A DNA stretch of 64,000 nucleotides from Aphanomyces cochlioides. Taxonomy: Eukaryota; Oomycota; Saprolegniomycetes; Saprolegniales; Verrucalvaceae. The stretch lies in the NCBI GenBank assembly GCA_019828595.1, contig JAHQRK010000014.1, positions 1,674,001 to 1,738,000 of the forward strand. The letters are read 5' to 3'. Shown piece by piece: positions 53,144-63,745 of this stretch (position 1 is its first letter; the number at the start of each line of letters is the position of its first letter). A program made the translations under genes and the position numbers. The notes beneath the pieces were generated by a model that saw nothing but the letters and a program-made list of their open reading frames with translations, did no database searches and was not told the origin of the DNA.

Positions 53144-54858
53144 GTCAGACTTTGGCGCCAAAATTCGAAAATGCGATTGGACAACACAACTACAGTAGTA
53201 TTTCATCCGGATATCCGGATAATTGAACTACCAAGAGTGCGTGGGGACAAGAGAATTGGACGTGGCGCTCTTCAGAACGGCGGTGAGCGCTTCGATACGC
53301 CGTGGAGAACTCCGGAAGGAGTGTAATCGAGGTGTTCTATCGCCTGATTACCATTCCCGAATTTGGATTTCCGTGAATGTTTACATAATGCAATTGAGTC
53401 ATTCGCACCAAAGTCGAGTGCCGAGCTCAAAAACACTACTCGTATGACCTCCATGGCAAAAGATTGAGCAAGAAACAGGATGTGATCAAAGTTGTGATCT
53501 CCATGGATCAATCTCTCCCTGACAGTTCCTGAAATCCATCGAGCTTGATGGATATCTTGTGCACAATTGGTTGAAAACGTATCCAACAATTTGAAGCCAA
53601 GGCGGGATTCACAGCACCACTGTGGAGTCTTTACCTTGGCCAGCGTATCATTTGTCAAGTTGTACCGCTCCGTCGACACCTCAGTCGTCGTCAGTGGAGA
53701 TATTAGGTCATACAGAAGTCGTCGAGTATACGTTGTGTGTGAAATATCGTGGAAGGGATGTTCCGCCGAAGATGGAATATTCCAGCGATGACAGGTCTCA
53801 TACCTATCAACTCAAGTCGACGCTGATTGACCAAAGAGGGATTACCAACCATGCCACTAAGGTAGAGATTGGCACGTCAGCTATGTCGCATCAGTGGTGG
53901 GATTTCGCTGACGCCTTTGGTACAGAGTGGTCTGTCAACCTTTGCCCTCGACTCGCTTGGGGTTCATGCTCCAAAATCTCTATAGTTTTATACAGTGCTT
54001 ATCGTGTCTACTTAGCAGGGTGTGGCTGTCGAGCTGGACGATGGCCGCTCTTCGTCTTCTTTGCTTGGGAGTGCTGGAGTCATTGGTGTCACTTGAGCAG
54101 TTGTGAGGACGTTGCTCAGTGCATGGACCATGCTGTCGCCGACGTCAACCGCTCCTCTTCGGCCCATGCGCGATCCACTGACTTGGAGAGCTGGTAGGTG
54201 CCGTAGTAACGCTAGACTTGCTTGCATTTGCATGGTCAGCGCTCGCTTGGACGGGCGTGTCGTGGCTCGGCTCGCTGTTGACGTGGGATGATCACAGGCG
54301 TGATCCAGCTCCTCGCATCGCTTCCTCTTGGGTAGTTTGGTACATGGCGGCATGGACACACGAGGCAGCGAGCGAAGCGACGCCATGCTTGGACGGAATC
54401 AAATATGGAAGGATCCTGTCCGGCGGTCGCTGAGCAGAGAGCGAGCGTTGAGGCGTTAGAGAAACCGTCAACGGTCATCCCACTTTTTTGCATATTTTAT
54501 TTCATATATTACTGTGACGTAGCATAGTCTATTCTGACAGCAAAATCTAAAATATTTCGTCGTCAGATGTCATTATATACAAAAATCAAGTATTAATTAA
54601 AATATAGTGTCATGATATCATGTAGTTGGTCGCGTTCCAACTCACCTTACCATTGACAGCAACGACAGGAATGAAACCCTGGCCGCCCTCTCAGTCTCGC
54701 CGTCTTGGAGTGCGATTTGCAACGTTTATGTCGTTTGTACTCTTGCCCCCCTTTCTAGCCCTCAATGGAGATAGAGCTGCTGACAACCCCCCAGTTATCT
54801 AGCCACGTAAAAGGCAAAGGGTGGGCAACTCCCCACGGCTTCTACGTGACGAGGTTCG
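53144..54858. other. Region with unassigned minus-strand coding segments
   Basis: About 1.7 kb. A minus-strand frame at 54012-54386 (124 codons, with KRKRCEELDHACDHPTSTAS and a Ser-rich end) and another at 53272-53679 (CAQDIHQARWISGTVRERLI, HGDHNFDHILFLAQSFAMEV) could be exons of one gene read toward 53272. I could not join them with consistent frames, and no family is recognised. A plus-strand frame at 53622-54197 overlaps. The final ~370 bases before 54859 are AT-rich and probably hold the LRR gene promoter. Confidence 0.3.
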
Positions 54859-57621
54859 ATGATCCGTCACCCTGGCAGTGCATTATTCATGCTAGCCATC
54901 GCAATCATACTACTGGTGTGTCTAGCCACGACGGCATTCCCGATCTTCCCTTTAGCCGACGATGAGTTTGCAGTTTTGATGGCGATTCGCCGCGATTGTC
55001 TGCCAGAAAACCCACCGCCGTCGCCAATTGTTGATACATGGTGCTTTGGGTCTAGTGTTGCTGGCATCCCCTCTTGCCCTCCAACGCATCCTTGCACTGG
55101 CATCCACCTCACTCCCGACAATACTAATGCGTCCATTGTCAACGTGACTATGAACTTCCCGTGGTGGGGAGTCATCTGCAACGCGACGACGGATCCAGTG
55201 TCGATTGTGGAACTGTATTTGCCATCTCAAGGGCTCAACTGTCCACTGGATGCTCTGGACATGGCCGCGCTGACAAACTTGCAAGTCTTACGTCTTCCTT
55301 ACAACCACTTGAGCGGTCCTGTACCTGCTTGGATCGGCGCCATGACGTCGCTGAAAGTGCTCGAGCTAACTGGGAATGCCTTGACGGGGCCATTGCCGCA
55401 GTCCATCATTGATAACGTCGAGTTGGAAGAGCTGAGCCTTGGTGAGAATGCTATCACGGGCCATCTACCAAATTCGATCAAGGTTCTCCCTTTGAGAGTC
55501 CTCGATCTCCACGGAAACAACTTCTCAGGGTCGATTCCACCTCATCTCATGCGCAGCAGCGACCTCGTCTACCTCGATCTCTCCGAGAATGGCTTTGCAG
55601 GACCATTGCCATCGACGATCCAACTGCCCAACCTTGTCACCTTTGACGTCTCTTTCAACCAACTCAATGGCTCTTTGCCGGCAAGTCTCGCGACGTGGGG
55701 CCGTGGCGAAAGCAGCACAGGCTCGCTGCTACGAGTCTTCGACGCGTCGTTTAATGAATTCGCCGGCAATGTCCCTCGTGACTTGGATCTACTTGACCGC
55801 CTGACCAATTTTTCAGTCCAGCATAACGCCGACCTTGGCGGCGTCATCCCGCCATTGCCGCCCACATTGCTCGTCAACTTCAGTCCTGAGGATGCATTCG
55901 GCGGCCCCAAGCACTCCTTCACGTGTCCTCTCCCAACTCTTCCTTCGCCAGCTTCATGGGGAACCTTTCCATGCGCATGTCCCCAAGCATTGACCACGCC
56001 GAGTGGAGCGTGTGCTGCTTGTGAACCTGGTTTCGCCAGAATCAATGGAACATGCTCCAAGTGTCCTGCCGGCAGCTCATCCCCTGGCGGCGACGTCGAA
56101 GGCTGCACTGCATGCGTCGAGGGAACATTTGCCAACGCTTCAGGATCGTCTAGCTGTCAATTGTGTCCGCCTGGCTATACGAGCTCCTCGACAAGTGCGA
56201 CTAGCTGCTCACCTTGTCCTCCCGGCACTACGTCGTCTCCATCAGGTCGATGTCTCTCTTGCGAGCCTGGCTTCTTCTCCACTGACGCTGGTAGCACGGC
56301 GTGCAATCCTTGTCCTGCTGGCACGTTTGCATCCTCCCGTCGCTCCGTTGCCTGCACTGCATGCCCGTTCTCGTCCATCTCAAACATCGGCGCTGTGCTC
56401 TGTAGTCCATGCGGGAATAGCTCGACGTCATTCAATGCGACGACATGCATAGCGAGGCCTCGTCCAGGATTTGGCCACGAGTCCTTCGATGTCGTGGCTG
56501 CTTGTCCTCGTGGTTCGTTCAACAATGGCTCATTCGCGCAGTGTCAGCCGTGTCCAAACGGCACGGCGTCCAACGTGTCGGAGGCAACAGCATGCCCAGA
56601 GTGTCCGCTTGGTACCTACAGCGACCACATCGGGCAAACAACATGTACGCTGACGCCACCAGGAGCGTGGGTGGGCGATGTCGGCGCTGAAATACCGCGA
56701 TTGTGCGCACCAGGAACGTATAGCGCTGTCGCTGGAGCTGCTGCATGCGTCCGTTGCCCGAATGGATCGATCGCTCTATCCATGGGCGCAGTGGCATGCT
56801 CTGGCATTCCGCCTGGCCATGTCCTTCAATCAGCGCAGTGGCCGCATATCCTCCTCACGATCTTTCACAAAGTCGACGAAAGAATCGTCAACGAGATGGC
56901 GCCCCAGGCGTTTGCGCTTGCGCGAGTCAAAGCGACCAAAGTCCATCTCGTCCACGCGTTTGACAATCGCCGCGAGAGCCGCGATGTGCTCTTTGGAGGC
57001 ACGCAGTCCATGAGCTACGAAATGGCAGTCGAGACGGCCGTGTCGCCGCTTGCGATCATGGAGCACCTCTTGGACTTTTTGATCTACATGGACATGTTGA
57101 TGGTCGATAAAGGCGCCGTCTTGTCGACGAATGCGACGCATCTCGAACTGCTCGAGCCTTTTGCTGTCGACGTCGCAGCTCCATGTGCACCAGGCACGTA
57201 CGCCAATGGCTCTGTCGTCTGCATCGACTGTCCCGCGGGAACGTTCAGTGGTCAGGAAGGAGCTGCAGCATGCACCAAGTGTCCAGTGAAGACGCGAGCG
57301 GCGAAACCCGGCGCGAAAAAGTGTCGGCCGTGCAGAGCCAACTACTTTGCCGACCCGACGTCGACCAAATGCATCGAATGCGACTTGGTTTCGATCGACT
57401 TGAGCCTCCTCTGCGCCGGCGCAGTCGTTCGTCTCCTCTGCTTTGTCCTGCCGCTACTGTATGCTGTGTGGTGGTACATGGCCAGTCGCCATTGGCTCCA
57501 TGGCGATCCACTCGCGGCGCCGCCTCTCATGGACTCTTTCCGCAATAATGGAGGCCATACCGTCAACACGCGACCATTTCCACCGCCAGAACGCATCCTC
57601 CCGTCGGAAATCGTCATGTAG
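54859..57621 (+). CDS. LRR plus Cys-rich-repeat single-pass membrane protein without kinase
   Basis: 920 aa, one exon, ATG 54859. A signal segment (about 8-27, FMLAIAIILLVCLATTAFP) is followed by a Cys-containing LRR cap with FPWWGVICNATTD and about eight plant-type LRRs (about 115-330), for example LRLPYNHLSGPVPAWIGAMT. Next come many CPxGT/CxPCPxG units of the GCC2/GCC3 (ephrin-A2-receptor-like) kind (about 365-650, again 765-835), such as CNPCPAGTFASSRRSVACTA. A ~110-aa non-Cys insert sits between them (HILLTIFHKVDERIVNEMAP). A transmembrane helix at about 850-872 leads to a ~46-aa Pro-rich tail. A recognition or adhesion role at the surface is inferred. Oomycete LRR receptors often carry a kinase; none is seen here or directly downstream. 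Confidence 0.88.
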   Translation: MIRHPGSALFMLAIAIILLVCLATTAFPIFPLADDEFAVLMAIRRDCLPENPPPSPIVDTWCFGSSVAGIPSCPPTHPCTGIHLTPDNTNASIVNVTMNFPWWGVICNATTDPVSIVELYLPSQGLNCPLDALDMAALTNLQVLRLPYNHLSGPVPAWIGAMTSLKVLELTGNALTGPLPQSIIDNVELEELSLGENAITGHLPNSIKVLPLRVLDLHGNNFSGSIPPHLMRSSDLVYLDLSENGFAGPLPSTIQLPNLVTFDVSFNQLNGSLPASLATWGRGESSTGSLLRVFDASFNEFAGNVPRDLDLLDRLTNFSVQHNADLGGVIPPLPPTLLVNFSPEDAFGGPKHSFTCPLPTLPSPASWGTFPCACPQALTTPSGACAACEPGFARINGTCSKCPAGSSSPGGDVEGCTACVEGTFANASGSSSCQLCPPGYTSSSTSATSCSPCPPGTTSSPSGRCLSCEPGFFSTDAGSTACNPCPAGTFASSRRSVACTACPFSSISNIGAVLCSPCGNSSTSFNATTCIARPRPGFGHESFDVVAACPRGSFNNGSFAQCQPCPNGTASNVSEATACPECPLGTYSDHIGQTTCTLTPPGAWVGDVGAEIPRLCAPGTYSAVAGAAACVRCPNGSIALSMGAVACSGIPPGHVLQSAQWPHILLTIFHKVDERIVNEMAPQAFALARVKATKVHLVHAFDNRRESRDVLFGGTQSMSYEMAVETAVSPLAIMEHLLDFLIYMDMLMVDKGAVLSTNATHLELLEPFAVDVAAPCAPGTYANGSVVCIDCPAGTFSGQEGAAACTKCPVKTRAAKPGAKKCRPCRANYFADPTSTKCIECDLVSIDLSLLCAGAVVRLLCFVLPLLYAVWWYMASRHWLHGDPLAAPPLMDSFRNNGGHTVNTRPFPPPERILPSEIVM

Positions 57622-58071
57622 TCTTGTTCGCCGCAGATCTATGATGGACATTTTAAACGTGTGCAATTATAATTCAGGAGATTGGACCCGACGTACGTGC
57701 TGCTGGAAACAAACGAGCTGGCGTCTTTCTCATGGCGTCTGCATGGAAAAGAAGAGCAGAGATGGCTTCTAGCTGCGGTGTCACGCGTGGAACTGCCGTG
57801 ATTTATCGAAGGAAACCTCCAGCGGCCTTTCCAAGAAGGAGATTTCTCACGCTGAGCCTTGCAACTTGTTCATCTCCAGAGCAGCAACCAGCGCGACGAC
57901 GCTTGCAGGACGAGATGTCTGCATCCATCAAAGACGGAAGTGCTACTGCAGGATAGGTGTCACAGCCTAGCACATCCACCGCCAACCCATCTCGGCGGAA
58001 TGCCACGTTATCGTCTTTCACACGTTTGAAATGTCCATCGGGTTCAACTTGTCCGTCATTTTGAGATTGGT
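57622..58071. other. Intergenic region, nothing clear
   Basis: 450 bp between the LRR gene and the first P450. Short frames on both strands (57732-57956 plus, 57803-58021 minus) show no domain. It should contain the LRR 3' end and the P450 promoter. Confidence 0.4.
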
Positions 58072-59571
58072 ATGCTCGACAGCGCGACGCTAGTTTGTCT
58101 TGCGGTGGCTGGCGTGGCGGCCCTTTGCTTTGGGCTGACGTCCCGCCGACGAGCGTCGGATATTCCGTTCATCTCGTCGTGGGTTCCGTTCTTCGGCGCG
58201 AGTTTGCGTTTCCGTCGAGGCCAAATCGCATGCCTCCAGCGGTGGACCAAGCAGCACGGACCTGTGTTCAGCCTGACGCGACTTGGAATCGCAGTCACGT
58301 ACGTCACAGACAGCTCGCTCTTCAGCCCGCTCATCAAGACGACCGCGTTGGCTCTATATCCGTTGAAAGCCAGGATCATGGAGAGTGTGTTTGGCGCTGC
58401 CAAGCAAGTCGAATCGACGGCGCTCCTGGCGAAACTGGCGCGGCGAACACTCTTGACACACTTGAGTGGCGCGTCGCTTGGTCAGTGGTCGATCAAAAGC
58501 CACACGCTCTTCAAAACCCACCTCGATGCTGCGCTCGCCGACGTTCCCAACGACAGCAACGTCGAAGTCTATCCGTGGCTCGCGCGGGTCATCTTTGCAA
58601 CGATGCTCGAGACATTCTACGGCCCTGGGCTCTGTACGCCGTCGTTCCAGGCCGACTTGGACACCCTCGACAAAGCATTCCCAGTGCTCTTCATGGGGAT
58701 TCCAGCCAAGTGGTGCAAGGTAGCGACGCCCCGCGACCGCCTCTTGCAAGCGATGACAGACGCGGCCACGAGAGACAATGGTAATACTCGGCATTGGCTT
58801 TGCTTCTCATGAGCGCTCTAGTGTCGCCGCTCGTGCAGGAGCTCTGGCAGCTCTACGGAGACAAGGCAGCGCCGCCAAGCCAGCTCGCGTTCGTCTGGTC
58901 GATGATCTACAACACGATTCGGACGACGTTTTGGCTGCTTTACTACCTCCAGACAACTCCACGAGCTTGGACAGCCGTGGAGAAACAAGTGCAAGCAAAT
59001 GTCCATGGCGATGCACCGATGCACGCTGAGCTGCAAGGGTTGGTCGTTTCCGCGGTTCCTTCTTGATGGCATTGACTAGATGCGACTTGCTCGACGCGGC
59101 CATGAAGGAAACATTGAGGCTCGCAACGACCAGCGGCTTCACTCGCGTCGTCGTCGCCGACACGTCCATCGAGCTCAGCAACGGCACGACGTTGCATTTA
59201 CACCCTGGCGAGCAGGTCGTTCTCCACGCTGGCGTGGGCCACCACGACCCGACTCGGTTTGAAGATCCGCACGCGTTTCGTCTCGATCGCAACGACGACG
59301 TGCGTCCGTTTGGTTTGGGCAAGTTTCAATGTCCAGGTCGGTGGTGTCGGTCGAGAGAATCTGTGGTGATGGCGACGCTGTAGGACAATACTTTGCCGTG
59401 GACTTTGTCAAGATGGTCGTGGCGACGCTCATGCTCGAGACGGACATTGCACGCTTTGAAGGCACGCCCGAGCCAGACTTTTCAACGCCAGGCACGTTCG
59501 CACTCAAGGATGTTCATGCTGTGCACATGTCAATTCAAGCCAAGCATCCTCGTGTCGCCAAGACGTCTTGA
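58072..59571 (+). CDS. Cytochrome P450, CYP7/CYP8-like, first of a tandem pair
   Basis: Four exons, 58072-58780, 58822-59038, 59080-59336 and 59384-59571 (456 aa; introns 41-47 bp). It has an N-terminal membrane anchor (LVCLAVAGVAALCFGL), then IPFISSWVPFFGASLRFRRG, a pattern recalling CYP7/CYP8 enzymes. The K-helix ExxR is in KETLRL; the haem loop is RPFGLGKFQCPG with the Cys thiolate. The I-helix region reads YNTIRTTFWLLYYLQ, without the usual acid-Thr pair for oxygen activation, a state also known from CYP8A/CYP74-type isomerases. The segment between ExxR and the haem loop is shorter than in the neighbour (HAFRLDRNDDVRPFG). A lipid or oxylipin substrate is plausible but unproven. Likely on the ER membrane. 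Confidence 0.85.
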
Positions 59572-59746
59572 GTCGTCTTTAATGTTCTATATCCAGTCGA
59601 TCGTGTTGAATTCTCATGCAAGTCATCCCCAAAGTCGACATGTTGCATGGAGGAGGAAGAGTTGGAGCTCATGGAGTGGATGCATTGAGCGTCTCAGTGA
59701 GAAGAGCAGCTCGGCGGCGTCTTGGATCTCATCGGATGTGCAAATG

Positions 59747-59812
59747 GGAATCTCCTCCTTGAAGTGTTGCGGTGGAATCTCCTCCGTGAAGTGTTGCAGT
59801 GGAATCTGCATT
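59747..59812. repeat. 27-bp tandem repeat before the second P450
   Basis: GGAATCTCCTCCTTGAAGTG begins a 27-bp unit at 59747, repeated with few changes at 59774 and started a third time at 59801. The array is open in the frame of the downstream P450 and makes its frame look longer, but the real ATG is more likely 59824. Confidence 0.85.
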
Positions 59813-59823
59813 TCCAAACTAGC

Positions 59824-61346
59824 ATGGGCGACGCCATGTCATTGCTTCTTGTCTTCCTTGTCGGTAGTTTGGGTCTCGTGGCGGTGTCGGCGCTAATGAC
59901 ACGCCGCCCGAAAGCCGCCGACTCTGGTATTCCTTTCATATCGTCGTGGGTGCCGTACTTTGGAGCGAGCTGGCACTTTCGTCGAGGGCGCATTGCGGCA
60001 CTCTTGCGCTGGACGCGTGAGTACGGCCCTGTCTTTTCGTTCACGATGCTTGGCCAGCCTGTCACGTGTGTCACTGACGCGTCTCTCTTCGGCCCGATTA
60101 TTAAGTCGGCAGCGCTTATCCTACAACCACTCAAGACGAAGATCCTCAACCGCGTCTTTGGCGCTTCCAACCCAATTGACTCGCTCGCATTGGCATCCCT
60201 CGCCGCTCTGACGAGGAAGAATGTTCTCGTTCAGCTCAGCGGCACGTCGCTCAGTCAATGGTCCACCAAGAGCCATCAACTCTTTCGAGCCAAGATCGCA
60301 GCTTGCCTCGAGCAAGACGCACCAACTCAAGTCGAAGTGTACCCGTGGCTCGCCCACCACGTCTTCACAACCATGATGGAAACATTCTACGGCCCTGAGC
60401 TTGCGTCTGCGCAGTTCGAAGCCGATCTTGATGCACTTGACAGCGCATTCACGGCGCTCTACATGGGAATTCCCGCCAAGTGGAAGAAAGTGGACGCGCC
60501 TCGCGACCGCCTCTTGCTCGCCCTTGAGGATTACGTGACGAAAAACATCGACCACGGTAAGCTCATCGACCATTCGAGTGTTTGATTCCCGCCGTAGTGT
60601 CGCCGTTGGCTCGGGATCGCTGGCAGGGCTGTCAAGAGCATGATCTGCCGCCTCGCGACCAGGCAGCCCATCAGCTCAACATGATCTGGGCGATGACATT
60701 CAACACGGTCCGGACGGCGTTCTGGTTGCTCTACTACTTGCAGCACACGCCGAATGCTTGGACTGCCGTCGCGTCTGAAATCCGCGAGCATGTCAACCCT
60801 GAAGAGTGGAGTACAGTCTCGCTCCAAGCTCAGCTGCAACGCTGCCCGCTCTTGGACTCAGCTGTCAAGGAGACGCTTCGACTGACGATGAGCAGTGGCT
60901 TCGTGCGCGTCGCTGTCGATGCTGCAGCCATGGAGCTTGGAAACGGCATTACTCTGAAGGTCCAGCCTGGAGATCAAGTCGTCTTGCAAGCCGGCGTGCC
61001 ATTCCACGATCCAAAGCAGTGTCCAGACCCGAGTGAGTTCCACGTTGACCGGTTCATGCACATGTCGCCCGACTTCGCCAAAGACTTTCGTCCGTTCGGG
61101 CTTGGCAAATTCCAGTGTCCAGGTGTGTCTGGTCGTCATCTCCGCCTCACGTTGTCTGTCGTAGGTCAGTTCTTTGCGACTGAAGTGGTCAAGATGTCTC
61201 TGGCCACACTTGTTCTCGAGACGGAGATCTCTCAGTTCCAAGGAACGGTTGGCGCGGATTATTCCTCCCCTGGATCCTTTGCCGTCAAAGATATCCATGC
61301 CGTGCGCATGAATATTCGTCGTTCTCCCAGTGCCGTCGTCGCGTAA
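59824..61346 (+). CDS. Cytochrome P450, CYP7/CYP8-like, second of a tandem pair
   Basis: Three exons, 59824-60556, 60598-61122 and 61165-61346 (479 aa). I chose ATG 59824 because MGDAMSLLLVFLVGSLGLVA aligns with the start of the neighbour; an ATG at 59722 would add residues coded by a tandem repeat. Family features: IPFISSWVPYFGASWHFRRG, MTFNTVRTAFWLLYYLQHTP in the I-helix without the acid-Thr pair, KETLRLTMSSGFVRVAVD, FHVDRFMHM and haem loop RPFGLGKFQCPG. Two intron positions match the first P450; that gene's middle intron (59039-59079) is absent here. The last intron (61123-61164, 42 bp) has no in-frame stop, so retention would add 14 residues after the haem Cys loop. The pair is a recent tandem duplication. 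Confidence 0.87.
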
Positions 61347-62071
61347 TCGATATCTTGCATACTTTCAATGGACATTTGACACCAGTATTATTTTTCACAC
61401 ATGTGAAATGTCCATCGCAAATTTCCATGTCCGTCAAGATGGACACGAGTTGACTGCTTCGCTTGCTCGGCAGCGTCCACGATCGCTTCCATGCTTGCAC
61501 ATCAATGGAATCCATGTAGCTAATGCGCCTATGGAGTGGTCGATGCACCTTTTCTGTCGGTGTGTCGTGAAAATTCGACGAGATCTCCGCTGAAGTGGCT
61601 GGTCGTCGCTTCCATTCAAGCTTTTCATGGATGTGGACACCCCGATAAACCCAACTACAGTACGACTGCGCTACGTACTGTAGGACTCTGCACCTCCAGC
61701 CACACTCTCTTGGTTGCCCATCCAGTGAATCGATCGCGCGGAATTCCTCGCTGAATTGTCGATCGAGTGAGATCGGTCAGTGCGATGAAAATGACAAAAT
61801 TCAATGGACGCGCAGCGAATTCCAAGGCGTGGAGCGTGCAGAACGGTGTCAATGACACCCTGATGTGGATCAGGATTACAGTATTCGTGTGCATCTCGAG
61901 TGGAGCCACGCTGAGCTCCATGGACCTCTTTCCACCAGTACCAAGAGTTCGACTCCTCCAATGGTCTGGTTCCGAATATTTTTATTCCCCTCTCCACATC
62001 ACTCTCATTCTTTATATTAAAGTTTGTATGCTGGTTTTCTATTTAAATTAAATGGCATTCCACCAACTTGG
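61347..62071. other. Intergenic region, nothing clear
   Basis: About 725 bp between the second P450 and the phosphatase gene. Short overlapping frames carry no domain. The last ~90 bases are AT-rich and probably contain the phosphatase promoter. Confidence 0.4.
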
Positions 62072-63682
62072 ATGTCAACTTCACTTGACAAGATGACGCA
62101 TCCTGCACCCGTCGATCCTCCAGTCTTTGCGCATTCTGAAGCGGCTTCGCTCTTGCATGAAGCCCCAGCAGCGCCGTCCAAGGTATGCCAATGCACTGGC
62201 AATGCAGCTCACTTTATATCGTAGGCCAAGTACCTTGTCTTGGGTGTAGCCGCGTTCGCCCTTATCGGCTCGGGCGTCTGCTTGATGGCGACCAAGTCTG
62301 CTGCCTTGAACCATGTCGCTGCGCCTGCTGCTGTCGAATCACCGATTATCGAAGCGTTTAATGCCTCTGAATTGATGGCAGCGACGATGGACTTGGCAGC
62401 TCTGAGTGATCCTGAAACGATGGTTCCTGCCTTGACGTTCCTCGCAGTGGGCGACTGGGGCAGCACCATGTACAAGGAGTACGGCGTGCCTGGCTCGTGC
62501 TGCCGTATGTACCAAGGCCGCGTCGATACGCGCATGCCTCGATACAAAGTGGACTACTACGCCCAAAAGTACGTCGCGAACCTCATGGCTCAATCGGCCA
62601 ACCAGTTGAAACCCATTCGTATTCTTGGCCACGGCGACAACTTCTACTGGGACGGCATTGGACCTTGGGATGCTGCGTACCGCTTTGCCGAGACGTTTGA
62701 GAAGATGTACGCCGATCCAGCTTTCGATGGCATCAAGTGGCTCAACGTCGTGGGCAACCACGACTTGGGTGGCTCGGCCTTTATCTGCGGCGAGCAAGAC
62801 GACCGATGGCGAGAATGCAAATCGACCGACGAAATGCTCTTCTACCTCCGCAGCAAGTTCAGCTTGCAAGCCAACTACAAGAGTCCCAACAAAGATCGAT
62901 GGGTCATGAAGAACCACTACTACGTCGAGCGCGTCGAGAAGAATGGCGTGACCGTCGACGTCTTCAACATTGACACAAACCACGCCGATGCCCACGGCGC
63001 CCGTCAAGTCTGCTGTCAGTGCTTTGGCTATTCGGCCAAGCTCGGTGTGGACAATCATCCTTGTGAAAGCGCCAACATTGGAGACCCGACGTGCGCTGGC
63101 GGCAACCGCGAAATGTTTGCCGCTTGCATGGCTGAAATCGAGTCGTGGGCGCAGAACTCGTACACGCAAGCGTCGCGGGATATCAAAGCGTCGACCGCCG
63201 ACTACAAGATCATCAACACGCACTACTCGCCCCATCATCACATGAACCCCATGACGATGCAGAAATGGTACCAACTGACCAAGGACACTGGTGTCCACGT
63301 GTGGTTCAATGGCCACACGCATGGCTTCAGCCATGACACATCGGTGTGGGGAACGCATTTCTTTGAAAATGGCGGCGGTGGCGGCATCCGCACAGACTCG
63401 GACTCGTCGATGGACAATGGTTTCGTCAAGACGCAATGGGTGGCTGGCGGCACGCCGTACGGCTTTATGGAGTTGAGCTTCTCCAAGGAGTGGCTCAAGG
63501 TCCAATTTGTCACGTTTGACCGAAAGTGGCAGTTTGGCGGCATGGACTTGAAAGCGACCGTCACGGGCGGACTCCAACGAGGCCACTGCTGGTACATTCC
63601 AGGCGGCAACTCGACAGGCGCGTACGCTGGCAAGGAGTGCAAGTCGTCCATCAATTATGCGATCGGCGCTCCTCTTCGCTAA
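62072..63682 (+). CDS. Membrane-anchored purple acid phosphatase (metallophosphoesterase)
   Basis: Two exons, 62072-62182 and 62225-63682 (522 aa; 42-bp intron). A ~38-aa cytoplasmic N-terminus (MSTSLDKMTHPAPVDPPVF) precedes one transmembrane helix (about 40-58, YLVLGVAAFALIGSGVCLM), so it is type II with the catalytic part outside or lumenal. All five metal-site motifs of the purple acid phosphatase/TRAP family are present in order: GDWG (about 113), GDNFYW with the iron-binding Tyr, GNHD, INTHYSPHH and GHTH. Many Cys (GSCCRMY, VCCQCFGY) suggest disulfides. It should hydrolyse phosphomonoesters, perhaps for phosphate gain. The next gene starts 63 bp downstream and may have a similar N-terminal layout. 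Confidence 0.92.
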
Positions 63683-63745
63683 GAGAGATTTTTCCATGGA
63701 TGTAGTCGAGTCAAAGGTCAACACAGACGTTGTTCTTCTTTTCGA

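Noticed and set aside
59722..59823. Upstream ATG for the second P450
   Set aside because: The added residues are encoded by a 27-bp tandem repeat, and the neighbour P450 begins at the position equivalent to 59824.
61940..61960. B-box-like GTTCGACTCC
   Set aside because: No A box at the right distance and no cloverleaf.
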